NCBI GenBank assembly: GCA_027070385.1
Contig: JALXDW010000500.1
Location: 1 to 10,191, forward strand
From: Chromatiales bacterium
Lineage (GTDB): Bacteria > Pseudomonadota > Gammaproteobacteria > UBA6429 > Thiohalophilaceae
Direction of reading: 5' to 3'
DNA: 10,191 nucleotides
The first letter of the stretch is position 1. Every line of letters starts with the position of its first letter. The notes below the pieces were generated by a model, which saw nothing but the letters and a program-made list of their open reading frames with translations, was not told where the DNA came from and searched no databases. The position numbers and the translations under genes are program-made. Shown here in pieces: positions 1 to 7,520 of the stretch.

Positions 1-1140
1 CTTTCAAACAAGGCCCTGTTAGGTATCGGTTGGGCATATAGTTCACGTGATCAACATAAAAAAGCCCTACGCCCATGGATGGCACTACAAACACGCGATA
101 CAGTAGACACAGCCGTACAGGAATCCATGCTGGCGATTCCTTACACATTGGAACAACTTAAAGCCAATACCAATGCACTGGGGCATTATCAGAATGCCGT
201 CGCTCTTTATGATCAGGAACTCAAAGCCATTAACTCTGTTATTCAAGTTGTCGAAGGTGGCGAACTGATTGCTTCTTTAACCCGGGTATTAAGTGCAGAA
301 AAAGAAGATAATAATTTCCGGCTGACGACTCCACCGGTTTCACTTGCTACACCTTATATCGAGAAGCTGATAGCCAAACATGAATTTCAACAGGCCTATC
401 TGAATTTGCGTGATTTACTTTTTCTACAAAAAGTACTTAATCGTTGGAGCAATCAATTCCCTGCCTACGAACTTATGCTCGAAGAACGCCAACGACGCTA
501 TCAAAGTAAATTACCTGAAATAAAGAATGATGTTCGAATCAATAAAATTGATGAACTCACTGCATCGAAACAACATTTTACCAAAGAACTCACCCGTATC
601 GAAAAACAACACGATATTCTTGCGCTGGCCACGCAAAAAGAACGAAAAATTATCAAGAAACTGGCAAATGTCGAACTTGCACTGGAGAATCTGAAAAACA
701 AGCAAGATCTGAAAGATCAACGCCACAAGTTCCATATATTAAAAGGCATGATAATCTGGAAGCTGTCACGCGAATATATACCACGATTATGGAAAGCTGA
801 AAAACAACTTAAACTTGTTGAAGCCGCATTGAATAAAACAAAAACTGCAACCCGATCAATTAAACAGGTATGGCATTCAGCGCCCACCCGCTTTGCAGGC
901 TTTAGTGAAAAAATTATCGAGAAAAAGACACGTATCACCCGGCTAAAAAATCAGTTGAAACACCTGCTAGGCCAGCAACAACGGTTTTTAGTTTTGATGG
1001 CAATGCGTGAACTGAATAACAAACAACGTGCGCTTAAAAATTATCACGCACGCGCACGTTTTTCTGTGGCACGTCTTTATGACAAGATTGCTCTAACATC
1101 ATCGTCAAAAGAAAAGCTTCAGCAAGGTGATGAAAAATGA
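1..1140 (+). CDS. TPR/coiled-coil protein of the trans-envelope operon, 5'-truncated
   Basis: The reading frame is open from base 1, so the gene starts upstream of the window; 379 residues are visible. The first in-frame ATG (79) is internal, because the codons before it continue a TPR-like stretch (ALLGIGWAYS). The visible N-terminal part (to about residue 165) is helical and TPR-like, with the phrase AVQESMLAIPYTLEQL. From about residue 175 to 360 the protein is very rich in Lys, Glu, Gln and Leu and reads as a long coiled coil. The stop codon overlaps the next start (ATGA, 1137-1140), so the two genes are translationally coupled. By context I infer a periplasmic or envelope scaffold of the TolQR/AgmX-type machine encoded downstream. 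No catalytic motif is visible, and the missing N-terminus hides any signal peptide. The CDS call is secure; the function is inferred only from neighbours. Confidence 0.85.
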   Translation, partial: LSNKALLGIGWAYSSRDQHKKALRPWMALQTRDTVDTAVQESMLAIPYTLEQLKANTNALGHYQNAVALYDQELKAINSVIQVVEGGELIASLTRVLSAEKEDNNFRLTTPPVSLATPYIEKLIAKHEFQQAYLNLRDLLFLQKVLNRWSNQFPAYELMLEERQRRYQSKLPEIKNDVRINKIDELTASKQHFTKELTRIEKQHDILALATQKERKIIKKLANVELALENLKNKQDLKDQRHKFHILKGMIIWKLSREYIPRLWKAEKQLKLVEAALNKTKTATRSIKQVWHSAPTRFAGFSEKIIEKKTRITRLKNQLKHLLGQQQRFLVLMAMRELNNKQRALKNYHARARFSVARLYDKIALTSSSKEKLQQGDEK

Positions 1141-3989
1141 GTCGGTTCTATTTGAATATTAACTATAAAAGCACAAGAAATATTCTGGCAGGATTTTCGA
1201 TATCGGCTATTCTACTTGCATGCGCGACCGGACGCGATGCCCCCACTATTGCCAGTATTGAAGAAAAAGAACTGGTCATTGAAAATATCAAAGTCCAACC
1301 TATTGAACGAAAAAGTGTCATTGCGAAATACAAGGAATTTCTCCGTAGTGTCCCTGTTGAAGATATTTACAGTGATGCGCAACGTCGCCTTGCCGATCTT
1401 GAGCTTATGTCAGGCGAAGACAGAAGTGTATCCGATGATGATCCCATGTCTCCAGCGGGCAAACAGCAACTCCGCTCCGCCATCAAACAATACAAACGCT
1501 ATTTAAGAACCCATAAAAATACCAAAGAAAATGAACTGGTTCTATACCAACTGGCAAAAGCCTATTCACTACTCGCTCAACCGGAAAAGGAACAAGCAAC
1601 ACTCAATCGATTAAAACGCGCCTTCCCCCATTCAAAATACAGTGATGAAGTCAATTTCAGACTGGGAGAAACCTATTTTGTATTAAACCAATATCGGCTT
1701 GCCGGAAAAGCCTATCAAAATATTGTAGCTAATCACAAAAATTCATTATTCTATGAAAAAGCAATGTACAAATATGGTTGGACTCTTTTCAAACGTAATA
1801 AATATTCATTGGCACTCAAACAATTTATTCATTTACTTGACATAAAAAATGCACAAGGCAAGCTTGGTCGAGTAACACTCTCCCCCGGGATTAGTCGTAG
1901 TGAAAAAGAATTACTGACAGATACCCTGCGCGTCACTAGCCTGACATTATCATATCAACAAGGCGCACGTACCCTGACCCGCTATCTTAAATCAACCGGT
2001 AGAAAACCCTATGAACCACTGCTATATCGCGCCTTAGGAAAACAGTATCAAAGTAAAGATCGTATCGTGGATGCAGCCGATACTTACATGGCTTACGTTA
2101 AACGTGCCCCCAATGATCCTGATGCACCTGTTTTTCATCAGGATGCCATCAGTGCTTACAAAAAAGGTGGACTGACATCCCTGGTTATAAAATCCAAAAT
2201 GGACTTCATAGCCCGTTATAACACCAAAAGTTATTACTGGAGAACTCAAAGTAATGAAAAACGTAATTTTATTAAACCATTACTTGCTATACACCTGAAA
2301 GATCTTGCAACACATTTCCATGCCAGCGGTCGAAAATCACGAAAACGCAGTGACTACCGCCAAGCCGCCAAATGGTACAGTGAATTTATTACAATGTTTC
2401 CCAATGATAAAATCAGTGCAGAAATGAACTTCTTGCTGGCTGAATCACTGAATGAATCAGGTCAATATCAGAAAGCCATTCTGGAATTTGAAAAAACAGC
2501 TTATGGTTATGCTAAACATCCTAAAAGTGCTGAAGCAGCTTATGCTGCTATTTTAATTTATCCAAAACTGCAACGGCTTGTACAGAAAAAGAAAAATGGC
2601 AAAAAACTTGTTTATATCTGGCAGCAAAAAGCCATTGCAAGCGCATTACTATTCAGTGAGAAATTTCCACAGGATAAACGTGTACCATCCGTTCTTGCTA
2701 AAACCAGTGAAACACTCTATGCACACAAAAATTATCAACGTGCCAATCAAACAGCTCGCCTGTTACTGGCAAAAAAATCCAGGTATTCAACACCTCGCAA
2801 CAAAAGAACTGCCTGGATTATCATCGGACACTCTGAATTTGCATTAGCCAATTATTCGGAAGCGGAAAAAGCATATAAGCAAGTACTGCGTAGAACAACT
2901 AAAAACAGCAAACTGTACAAACCCATGCAAACACGACTTGCAGCCAGCATTTACAAACAGGGAGAACTTGCCAGAGCAAACAATAATAATTCTCTTGCTG
3001 TCTCACATTTTTTACGATTAAAAAAGGTAACACCGAATTCACCATTACTAGCAACGGCAGAATATGATGCTGCCACCTTGCTTATAAAAGAAAAAAAGCT
3101 GAAGCAAGCTTCGAGAATACTAGAAAAATTCAGAAAAACCTATCCAGGTAAGAAAAAGTTACTGCAAGGCGTTACCGAAAAATTGGCATACATCTACACA
3201 GAAACAAAACAACACAGCAAGGCTGCACGGGAAATAGAAAAACTGCTTAAAACAAAAGGAAACTTCCAATTCAAACGGACAATGACACTACAGGCAGCCA
3301 ACCTCTACCTGAAAGGTGGCAATAAACAAAATGGTATTCGACTGCTCAAAAAATATATCAGACAATACCCCTCCCCATTAATCGAAGCAATGGAAGCTCG
3401 TAATACTCTGGCAGAATATTACAAAAAAACACGGCAACTTAAAAAATGGGGGCATTGGTTGCGCGAGATTATCAAGGCAGATGCAAAAGGTGGTCGACAA
3501 CGTACTGACAGAACAAAATATCTTGCCGGGAATGCGACACTGGTCTTGGCGAAACCACTTCGAACTCAATATAATAAAGTTCGACTAAGAATTCCTTTAA
3601 AGAAAAGCCTTAAAAAGAAAAAACGTCTGATGCAAAAAACCATTAAAGCTTACCAACAAGCCCTAAATTACAAGATTGCAGATATCTCAACTTCAGCAAC
3701 TTACCAGATTGCAGAAATATATAATAATTTTGCACGCGCGCTTATAAAATCACAACGCCCAAAAGGATTGTCTGCTGATGAAAAAGAACAATATGATATT
3801 TTACTGGAAGAACAAGCGTTTCCGTTTGAAGAAAAAGCCATTGATATACATGTAGCCAATGTAAAAAATGTAACGGTCGGGATTTATAATAATTGGGTAA
3901 AGAAAAGTCTCCAGCAACTTTCCAAATTGCAGCCAGTACGTTATGCAAAAACAGAAAAGGTAGAACAGTATGTTGATGCCATTCATTAA
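1137..3989 (+). CDS. Large TPR-repeat outer-membrane lipoprotein (950 aa)
   Basis: The N-terminus has basic residues, a hydrophobic segment (about residues 15-28) and a lipobox ending at Cys29 (ILLAC). This predicts a lipoprotein; the residue after Cys is Ala, not Asp, which favours outer-membrane sorting. The rest is an array of TPR-like helix pairs, clearest at about residues 110-235, 285-330, 400-470, 500-600, 640-705 and 718-780. Many have BamD/YbgF-like wording such as a helix followed by FP or YP. The start is supported by AAGGTG at 1124-1129, 7 nt upstream, and by the 4-nt overlap with the preceding stop. The C-terminus overlaps the next gene by 20 nt. Large TPR proteins accompany AglQRS/Glt-type motors (GltD-like position), so I infer a periplasm-facing docking scaffold at the outer membrane. 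Orthology to a particular Glt protein is unproven. The protein is Lys-rich and shows no enzymatic motif. Confidence 0.88.
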   Translation: MSRFYLNINYKSTRNILAGFSISAILLACATGRDAPTIASIEEKELVIENIKVQPIERKSVIAKYKEFLRSVPVEDIYSDAQRRLADLELMSGEDRSVSDDDPMSPAGKQQLRSAIKQYKRYLRTHKNTKENELVLYQLAKAYSLLAQPEKEQATLNRLKRAFPHSKYSDEVNFRLGETYFVLNQYRLAGKAYQNIVANHKNSLFYEKAMYKYGWTLFKRNKYSLALKQFIHLLDIKNAQGKLGRVTLSPGISRSEKELLTDTLRVTSLTLSYQQGARTLTRYLKSTGRKPYEPLLYRALGKQYQSKDRIVDAADTYMAYVKRAPNDPDAPVFHQDAISAYKKGGLTSLVIKSKMDFIARYNTKSYYWRTQSNEKRNFIKPLLAIHLKDLATHFHASGRKSRKRSDYRQAAKWYSEFITMFPNDKISAEMNFLLAESLNESGQYQKAILEFEKTAYGYAKHPKSAEAAYAAILIYPKLQRLVQKKKNGKKLVYIWQQKAIASALLFSEKFPQDKRVPSVLAKTSETLYAHKNYQRANQTARLLLAKKSRYSTPRNKRTAWIIIGHSEFALANYSEAEKAYKQVLRRTTKNSKLYKPMQTRLAASIYKQGELARANNNNSLAVSHFLRLKKVTPNSPLLATAEYDAATLLIKEKKLKQASRILEKFRKTYPGKKKLLQGVTEKLAYIYTETKQHSKAAREIEKLLKTKGNFQFKRTMTLQAANLYLKGGNKQNGIRLLKKYIRQYPSPLIEAMEARNTLAEYYKKTRQLKKWGHWLREIIKADAKGGRQRTDRTKYLAGNATLVLAKPLRTQYNKVRLRIPLKKSLKKKKRLMQKTIKAYQQALNYKIADISTSATYQIAEIYNNFARALIKSQRPKGLSADEKEQYDILLEEQAFPFEEKAIDIHVANVKNVTVGIYNNWVKKSLQQLSKLQPVRYAKTEKVEQYVDAIH
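3957..3960 (+). promoter_or_regulatory. Ribosome binding site deciding the start of the 213-aa TPR lipoprotein
   Basis: AAGG lies 9 nt upstream of the ATG at 3970, inside the end of the preceding gene. The alternative in-frame ATG at 4000 would give a shorter, also plausible signal peptide, but it is preceded only by an A/T-rich stretch without a Shine-Dalgarno sequence. The 3970 start is therefore preferred. Confidence 0.5.
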
Positions 3990-4611
3990 TCATAAAAAAA
4001 TGTCACTGCGCAATATTGCATTTGCAATCACTGGCTCTGTATTACTGAGTGCCTGTCTGGCAACCGTGCCTGAACAAAAAAATAAAGCACCGGTTACCCC
4101 CCAGGCCCAGGCAGCGTACCAACGTGCCGTAATGGCGATGAAAACCGGGCAAACTAAAAGGGCATTCCAACTCTTCAACTCTGTCAGTAAAAAATATCCG
4201 GGGTTTGCCGGGCCGCAGCTCAATATTGGCCTTATGTATCTGAAAAAAAACAAGTTGGCAAAAGCAGAGGCTGCCTTTAAACGTGCTATTTATATTAACC
4301 GTGATAATGCTGTTGGCTATAATTTACTGGGTGTCGTATACCGCCGCAGTGGTAAATTCATTGAAGCAAAAGAAGCTTATCTGACGGCCTTGTCAAAAGA
4401 TTCAACATATGCAAATGCACATCTCAACCTGGGAATCTTATATGACTTATATATGGATGATCTAAAACGTGCACTGCATCACTATGAACAGTATCAGAAA
4501 TTATCTGCACAAGCCGATAAAAAAGTGGCTAAGTGGATACTGGATCTGCAAAGACGTGCTAAAACTGCACAAACTAGTCAACAACAGCTATTAAGAGGTA
4601 AGCGTGGATGA
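3970..4611 (+). CDS. TPR lipoprotein (213 aa), GltE-like by position
   Basis: The signal peptide ends in a lipobox at Cys29 (LLSAC) followed by Leu, which predicts a lipoprotein sorted to the outer membrane. Four consecutive canonical 34-residue TPRs follow at about residues 48-80, 82-115, 116-149 and 150-183. They carry the usual G-Y/A-P spacing, for example LNIGLMYLKKNKLAKAEAAF. The C-terminus is a short basic/Gln-rich tail. The gene overlaps the end of the preceding one by 20 nt and its own stop overlaps the next start (ATGA at 4608-4611), so it sits firmly within the operon. In TolQR/AgmX-type gene clusters a small TPR lipoprotein is a standard member; in Myxococcus GltE (AglT) is of this kind. 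I infer a role in anchoring the machine at the outer membrane. PilF-like pilotins are an alternative, but no pilus genes are nearby. Confidence 0.88.
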   Translation: MLMPFINHKKMSLRNIAFAITGSVLLSACLATVPEQKNKAPVTPQAQAAYQRAVMAMKTGQTKRAFQLFNSVSKKYPGFAGPQLNIGLMYLKKNKLAKAEAAFKRAIYINRDNAVGYNLLGVVYRRSGKFIEAKEAYLTALSKDSTYANAHLNLGILYDLYMDDLKRALHHYEQYQKLSAQADKKVAKWILDLQRRAKTAQTSQQQLLRGKRG

Positions 4612-4895
4612 AAATTATCAACTGTAGTTTATTTGTTATCCTGACCTTTTATTATGCAGCAGCATATGCAGAAGACAGATTAAATCTGGATGGGACTGCA
4701 ATTATAGGCAACCAGGAGCTACCAAAAGTGCTTTATATTGTGCCATGGAAAAAATCAGAGGTGCCTGATATGAATCAGCCACCATTAGAAAGTTTAATTG
4801 ATGAAGCACTGCAACCAATTGACCGTGAGGTATTTCAACGCCAGGTTAATTATTATCATGCATTGCATGACAAGGCTGAATCAGGTAAAAAATAA
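4608..4895 (+). CDS. Small exported protein of unknown function (95 aa)
   Basis: Residues 1-21 form a Sec signal peptide, with probable cleavage after AYA (residues 19-21, before ED). The mature protein is about 74 residues, with an acidic/polar N-terminus (DRLNLDGTAIIGN), a short hydrophobic strand VLYIVPW in its middle and an amphipathic helical C-terminus. I do not recognise a domain. The start is supported by AAGAGG at 4593-4598, 9 nt upstream, and by the 4-nt overlap with the preceding gene. It lies directly between the TPR lipoprotein and the channel gene, so it is probably a periplasmic accessory part of the machine. Its slot resembles that of gltF in Myxococcus (between gltE and gltG), but I see no basis for claiming homology. 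The coding call is good because signal peptide, ribosome site and coupling agree. Confidence 0.78.
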   Translation: MKIINCSLFVILTFYYAAAYAEDRLNLDGTAIIGNQELPKVLYIVPWKKSEVPDMNQPPLESLIDEALQPIDREVFQRQVNYYHALHDKAESGKK

Positions 4896-4909
4896 ATTCA
4901 AGTTTTATC

Positions 4910-4914
4910 AGGAG
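4910..4914 (+). promoter_or_regulatory. Strong ribosome binding site for the channel protein
   Basis: AGGAG lies 7 nt upstream of the ATG at 4922. It is the best Shine-Dalgarno sequence in the operon and fits the need for several channel subunits per motor. It also fixes the start at 4922. Confidence 0.6.
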
Positions 4915-4921
4915 AAACATT

Positions 4922-5557
4922 ATGTATACCAGTATTGTTACATTCTTTCAGGAAGGTGGTCCCTTTATGGTACCCATAGCCATAGTCCTTGCCATTGGTA
5001 GCGCTATTGCACTTGAACGTTATATTTATCTTACCCAGTCACGAGCACGAAACCGTATGTTGCTAAAAAAAATCATGCCACTCATGCAAAGTGGTGATTT
5101 CAAACAGGCTTACAGTACTTCAAATAAATCAAACCAGCCAATAGCAAAAATTTTAAACTCTGGCTTGTCAAAATATAAAACCGCACAGGATCGTGATGAC
5201 ATTGAAGCTGCAATGGAAGAAAGTATGCTGGAGATTATTCCTCGGCTTGAGAAACGCACCCACTATCTTGCAATGTATGCCAACATCGCAACCCTGCTGG
5301 GACTGCTCGGAACGATTATTGGTTTAATTAAAGCCTTTACCGCAGTGGCACAGGTTGACCCGGCTTTAAAAGGTGAAATTCTTTCCACCAGTATCTCGGT
5401 TGCGATGAACACGACCGCTTTCGGTCTGATGGTTGCGATTCCTTTGTTACTTGTATACACCGTTATTCAGACAAAAACGACCGAAATTGTTGACAGCCTG
5501 GAAATGGCAACGGTTAAATTCGTTAACCTCATTATGCAACGTAAAAACAAGGCGTAA
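4922..5557 (+). CDS. MotA/TolQ/ExbB-family proton channel protein (211 aa)
   Basis: This is the stator-type channel subunit of an ExbB/TolQ motor. In known family members five copies form a ring around ExbD-type helices and use the proton-motive force. Three membrane segments are visible at about residues 14-34, 118-140 and 157-181, with the large cytoplasmic loop between the first two, as in TolQ/ExbB. The second segment has the family signature GLLGTIIG (Thr131) and the third has NTTAFGLMVAIP (Thr164/165). These match the conserved Thr positions lining the channel in ExbB and TolQ. Length is typical. It is followed by two ExbD-type genes, an AglR-AglQ-AglS-like order. An iron-uptake ExbB is less likely because no TonB-dependent receptor is nearby and the partner has an AgmX-type C-terminus. 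Confidence 0.93.
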   Translation: MYTSIVTFFQEGGPFMVPIAIVLAIGSAIALERYIYLTQSRARNRMLLKKIMPLMQSGDFKQAYSTSNKSNQPIAKILNSGLSKYKTAQDRDDIEAAMEESMLEIIPRLEKRTHYLAMYANIATLLGLLGTIIGLIKAFTAVAQVDPALKGEILSTSISVAMNTTAFGLMVAIPLLLVYTVIQTKTTEIVDSLEMATVKFVNLIMQRKNKA

Positions 5558-5565
5558 TAGTTAAC

Positions 5566-6054
5566 ATGAGTAGAGTACGCCGCAGACAGCTTAGGCACAA
5601 AGAAACACCGGAACTCAATATTACGGCCTTTATGAATTTAATGGTTATTCTGGTACCGTTTCTATTAATTACTGCTGTGTTCAGTCACCTCACGGTTCTT
5701 GAGTTGAACTTGCCAAGTTCGGGCGCGGCCAGTAAGAACAAGAAGCCGGATTTTGAACTGCAAGTTATTATCAGAAAAAATATGATCGAATTAGCCGATA
5801 GCCGTGGGGGATTGATTAAACGTATCAGGAATAACCGAAAAGGTTACAACTACGCTTATCTTGCCAAGACCCTTAAACAAATTAAATCACGCTTTCCTGA
5901 TAAAACCAATGCCTCGATTTTGTCTTCATCTAATATCCGTTATGAAACATTAGTCAATGTTATGGATACCGTACGAAGCTATCATGCACTGGAAGATGGC
6001 GAAATCATTAATGCTGAGCTATTCCCGGATATATCCATCGGGGATGCTCCTTAA
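5566..6054 (+). CDS. ExbD/TolR-family protein with Asn in place of the proton-carrying Asp (162 aa)
   Basis: A short basic cytoplasmic N-terminus is followed by a single membrane helix (about residues 19-39) and a periplasmic domain with the ExbD/TolR pattern, ending in IRYETLVNVMDTVR. The helix begins LNITAFMNLMVILVPF. Family members normally read like N-x-T-P-h-h-D-h-h at this point, so Asn24 (codon 5635-5637) occupies the position of the essential Asp. The second ExbD gene downstream keeps Asp. This implies a heterologous pair with one protonatable and one neutral helix, which is an inference. The gene starts 8 nt after the channel gene; the only Shine-Dalgarno candidate is AAGG 13 nt upstream, so translation may depend on coupling. 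The family call is firm. Confidence 0.9.
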   Translation: MSRVRRRQLRHKETPELNITAFMNLMVILVPFLLITAVFSHLTVLELNLPSSGAASKNKKPDFELQVIIRKNMIELADSRGGLIKRIRNNRKGYNYAYLAKTLKQIKSRFPDKTNASILSSSNIRYETLVNVMDTVRSYHALEDGEIINAELFPDISIGDAP

Positions 6055-6068
6055 CAAAGATTGAAACT

Positions 6069-6596
6069 ATGTCAGAATCTCGTCGTACAAAAAGAATGAT
6101 TCGTCACCACAAGCGGGAAAAAACAGCTGCATCGCTGAATATGGTTTCGCTTATGGATATTTTTACCATTCTAGTGTTTTTTTTACTGGTAACATCGTCT
6201 GAATCTGAAGCATTACCTACGCCAAAAGCGATTAAACTTCCTGAATCTACTGCAGAAAAAATGCCGAAGCAAACCATTGTTGTTATGGTCAATAACAAAG
6301 ATATCCGGGTCAATGGTGAGCTTGTTATGAGTGTAAAACAAGCCTTGAATAATCGCTCAGCCACTATTCGGCCACTATCCGCCATGCTTAAAAAATACAA
6401 AAAAAGAGAACCCGGCAAACATAAAAATACAAGCAAATCGAAAAAACGCCCCGTTACCATTATGGGAGATAAAAAAATCCCCTATAAGTTACTTAAAAAA
6501 ATTATGCTGACCTGCGCTCAAAGTGACTTTAATAATATATCGTTAGCAGTAGTGAAAAAGTCAGCTACTACAGACGACAAGCAGGGAGCTAAATAA
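6069..6596 (+). CDS. ExbD/TolR-family protein with intact Asp (175 aa)
   Basis: A strongly basic N-terminus (RRTKRMIRHHKREK) is followed by one membrane helix (about residues 25-43) with LNMVSLMDIFTILVFF. Asp30 (codon 6156-6158) is in the position of the proton-carrying Asp of ExbD/TolR/AglQ/AglS. The periplasmic part ends with the family pattern VTIMGDKKIPYKLLKKIM and then ISLAVVKK. A Lys-rich insert (about residues 113-129) precedes it and is longer than in a minimal ExbD. The protein should pair with the preceding ExbD inside the channel ring and supply the only obvious protonatable residue. Its stop is 1 nt from the next start. The upstream Shine-Dalgarno sequence is weak (AAAGA at 6056-6060). 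Confidence 0.92.
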   Translation: MSESRRTKRMIRHHKREKTAASLNMVSLMDIFTILVFFLLVTSSESEALPTPKAIKLPESTAEKMPKQTIVVMVNNKDIRVNGELVMSVKQALNNRSATIRPLSAMLKKYKKREPGKHKNTSKSKKRPVTIMGDKKIPYKLLKKIMLTCAQSDFNNISLAVVKKSATTDDKQGAK

Positions 6597-6597
6597 A

Positions 6598-7506
6598 ATG
6601 GGATACGATGCATTTTATAATGAACCCATATTACCCTGGTCTAAAACAGAAAATGATGTCCGTTTTAATAAAATATTAAAGCGTAGTTTATTATTTATTT
6701 TGCTCCTTACCATTATTTTCCCTTTTTTGCCGATACCCCAAGCAGAAAAACAAGAACTCAAACAAGTGTCACCACGTTTGGCCAAACTGCTTATTCAGAA
6801 AAAGAAACAAAAAGCAGCTGCACCTAAACCGGCTGCTAAAAAGAAAACTGCGGCAAAAAAGAAGAAAGCCAAAAAGGCCAAAAAGAAATCAAAAAAACCA
6901 GCAGCAAAGAAAAAAGCGATTAAAAAAGCCGCATCAAGCGGTCTGATGGCATTAACGGATGAACTGGCTGATTTGCGAGACAGCTTTAACGTTGCTTCTG
7001 TACGATCAACTAACTTATCCAGATCCGGTAAAACAAAAAGTAAGCGGGTAGCCAGCAATCTTTTAACTGCCAAAGCTGGACGTGGCAGTGGCGGTATCAA
7101 TACAAGCGGTTTAAGCAATAAAACCGGTGGTGGTTCACTGTCAGGACGTAGCCTGACAGGAGTATCCAGCAATATTGGTGGTGGCACCGGAACACGCAGA
7201 ACCGCAGGTGGAAAAGCTGGCCGTAGTCAGGAAGAAATCGAACGGGTTTTTCAACGTAATAAGGGTGGTATTTTTGCACTGTACAATCGTGCTTTACGCA
7301 AAGACCCTTCATTGCAAGGTAAAGTGGTTCTCGAGTTAACCATACTACCTAGCGGCAAAGTGACAAAATGCCGTGTCGTTTCCAGCGAACTCAAAGCAAA
7401 ACGTTTTGAAAGAAGGCTGGTTCTAAAAGTCAAAACATTCCGTTTTAAAAAGAAAGATGTTGCAACAGTAACCGTCACTTATCCGATTGATTTTCTGCCG
7501 TCATAA
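6598..7506 (+). CDS. TonB-like energy-transducing protein with AgmX/PglI-type C-terminal domain (302 aa)
   Basis: A cytoplasmic N-terminus of about 29 residues is followed by one membrane helix (about 30-47, ending PFLPIP) and a conserved-looking juxtamembrane stretch (SPRLAKLLIQ). Residues 68-112 are almost only Lys and Ala (24 Lys of 45, no acidic residue), and about 160-208 is a Gly/Ser/Thr-rich linker. The C-terminal domain (about 210-302) has the AgmX/PglI (GltJ/GltG) style of TonB-like fold: EEIERVFQRNKGGIFALYNR, then GKVVLELTILPSGKV and a final strand TVTYPIDF. AGGGAG at 6583-6588, 9 nt upstream, supports the start. By analogy with TonB, TolA and GltG it would span the periplasm and pass motor energy to outer-membrane parts, here the TPR lipoproteins. 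Unlike Myxococcus AgmX it has no zinc-ribbon or GYF domain; the single-helix layout is closer to GltG. Confidence 0.9.
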   Translation: MGYDAFYNEPILPWSKTENDVRFNKILKRSLLFILLLTIIFPFLPIPQAEKQELKQVSPRLAKLLIQKKKQKAAAPKPAAKKKTAAKKKKAKKAKKKSKKPAAKKKAIKKAASSGLMALTDELADLRDSFNVASVRSTNLSRSGKTKSKRVASNLLTAKAGRGSGGINTSGLSNKTGGGSLSGRSLTGVSSNIGGGTGTRRTAGGKAGRSQEEIERVFQRNKGGIFALYNRALRKDPSLQGKVVLELTILPSGKVTKCRVVSSELKAKRFERRLVLKVKTFRFKKKDVATVTVTYPIDFLPS

Positions 7507-7520
7507 CCCGGTACCGCTCC

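Noticed and set aside
6104..6460. 118-codon minus-strand ORF
   Set aside because: It lies wholly opposite the second ExbD gene, whose family assignment is firm, and the translation shows no recognisable domain.
4922..6596. Flagellar MotA/MotB stator
   Set aside because: Neither ExbD-type protein has an OmpA-like peptidoglycan-binding domain, and the channel protein has three rather than four membrane segments.
6795..7187. 130-codon minus-strand ORF rich in Phe, Ala and Leu
   Set aside because: It is the complement of the Lys/Ala-rich linker of the TonB-like gene (AAG/AAA read as CTT/TTT); no ribosome site or domain supports it.
4922..7506. ExbBD-TonB system for siderophore or vitamin uptake
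   Set aside because: No TonB-dependent receptor is present, there are two ExbDs, the linker is not Pro-rich, and the C-terminal domain follows the AgmX/PglI pattern. The TPR lipoproteins upstream also do not fit.
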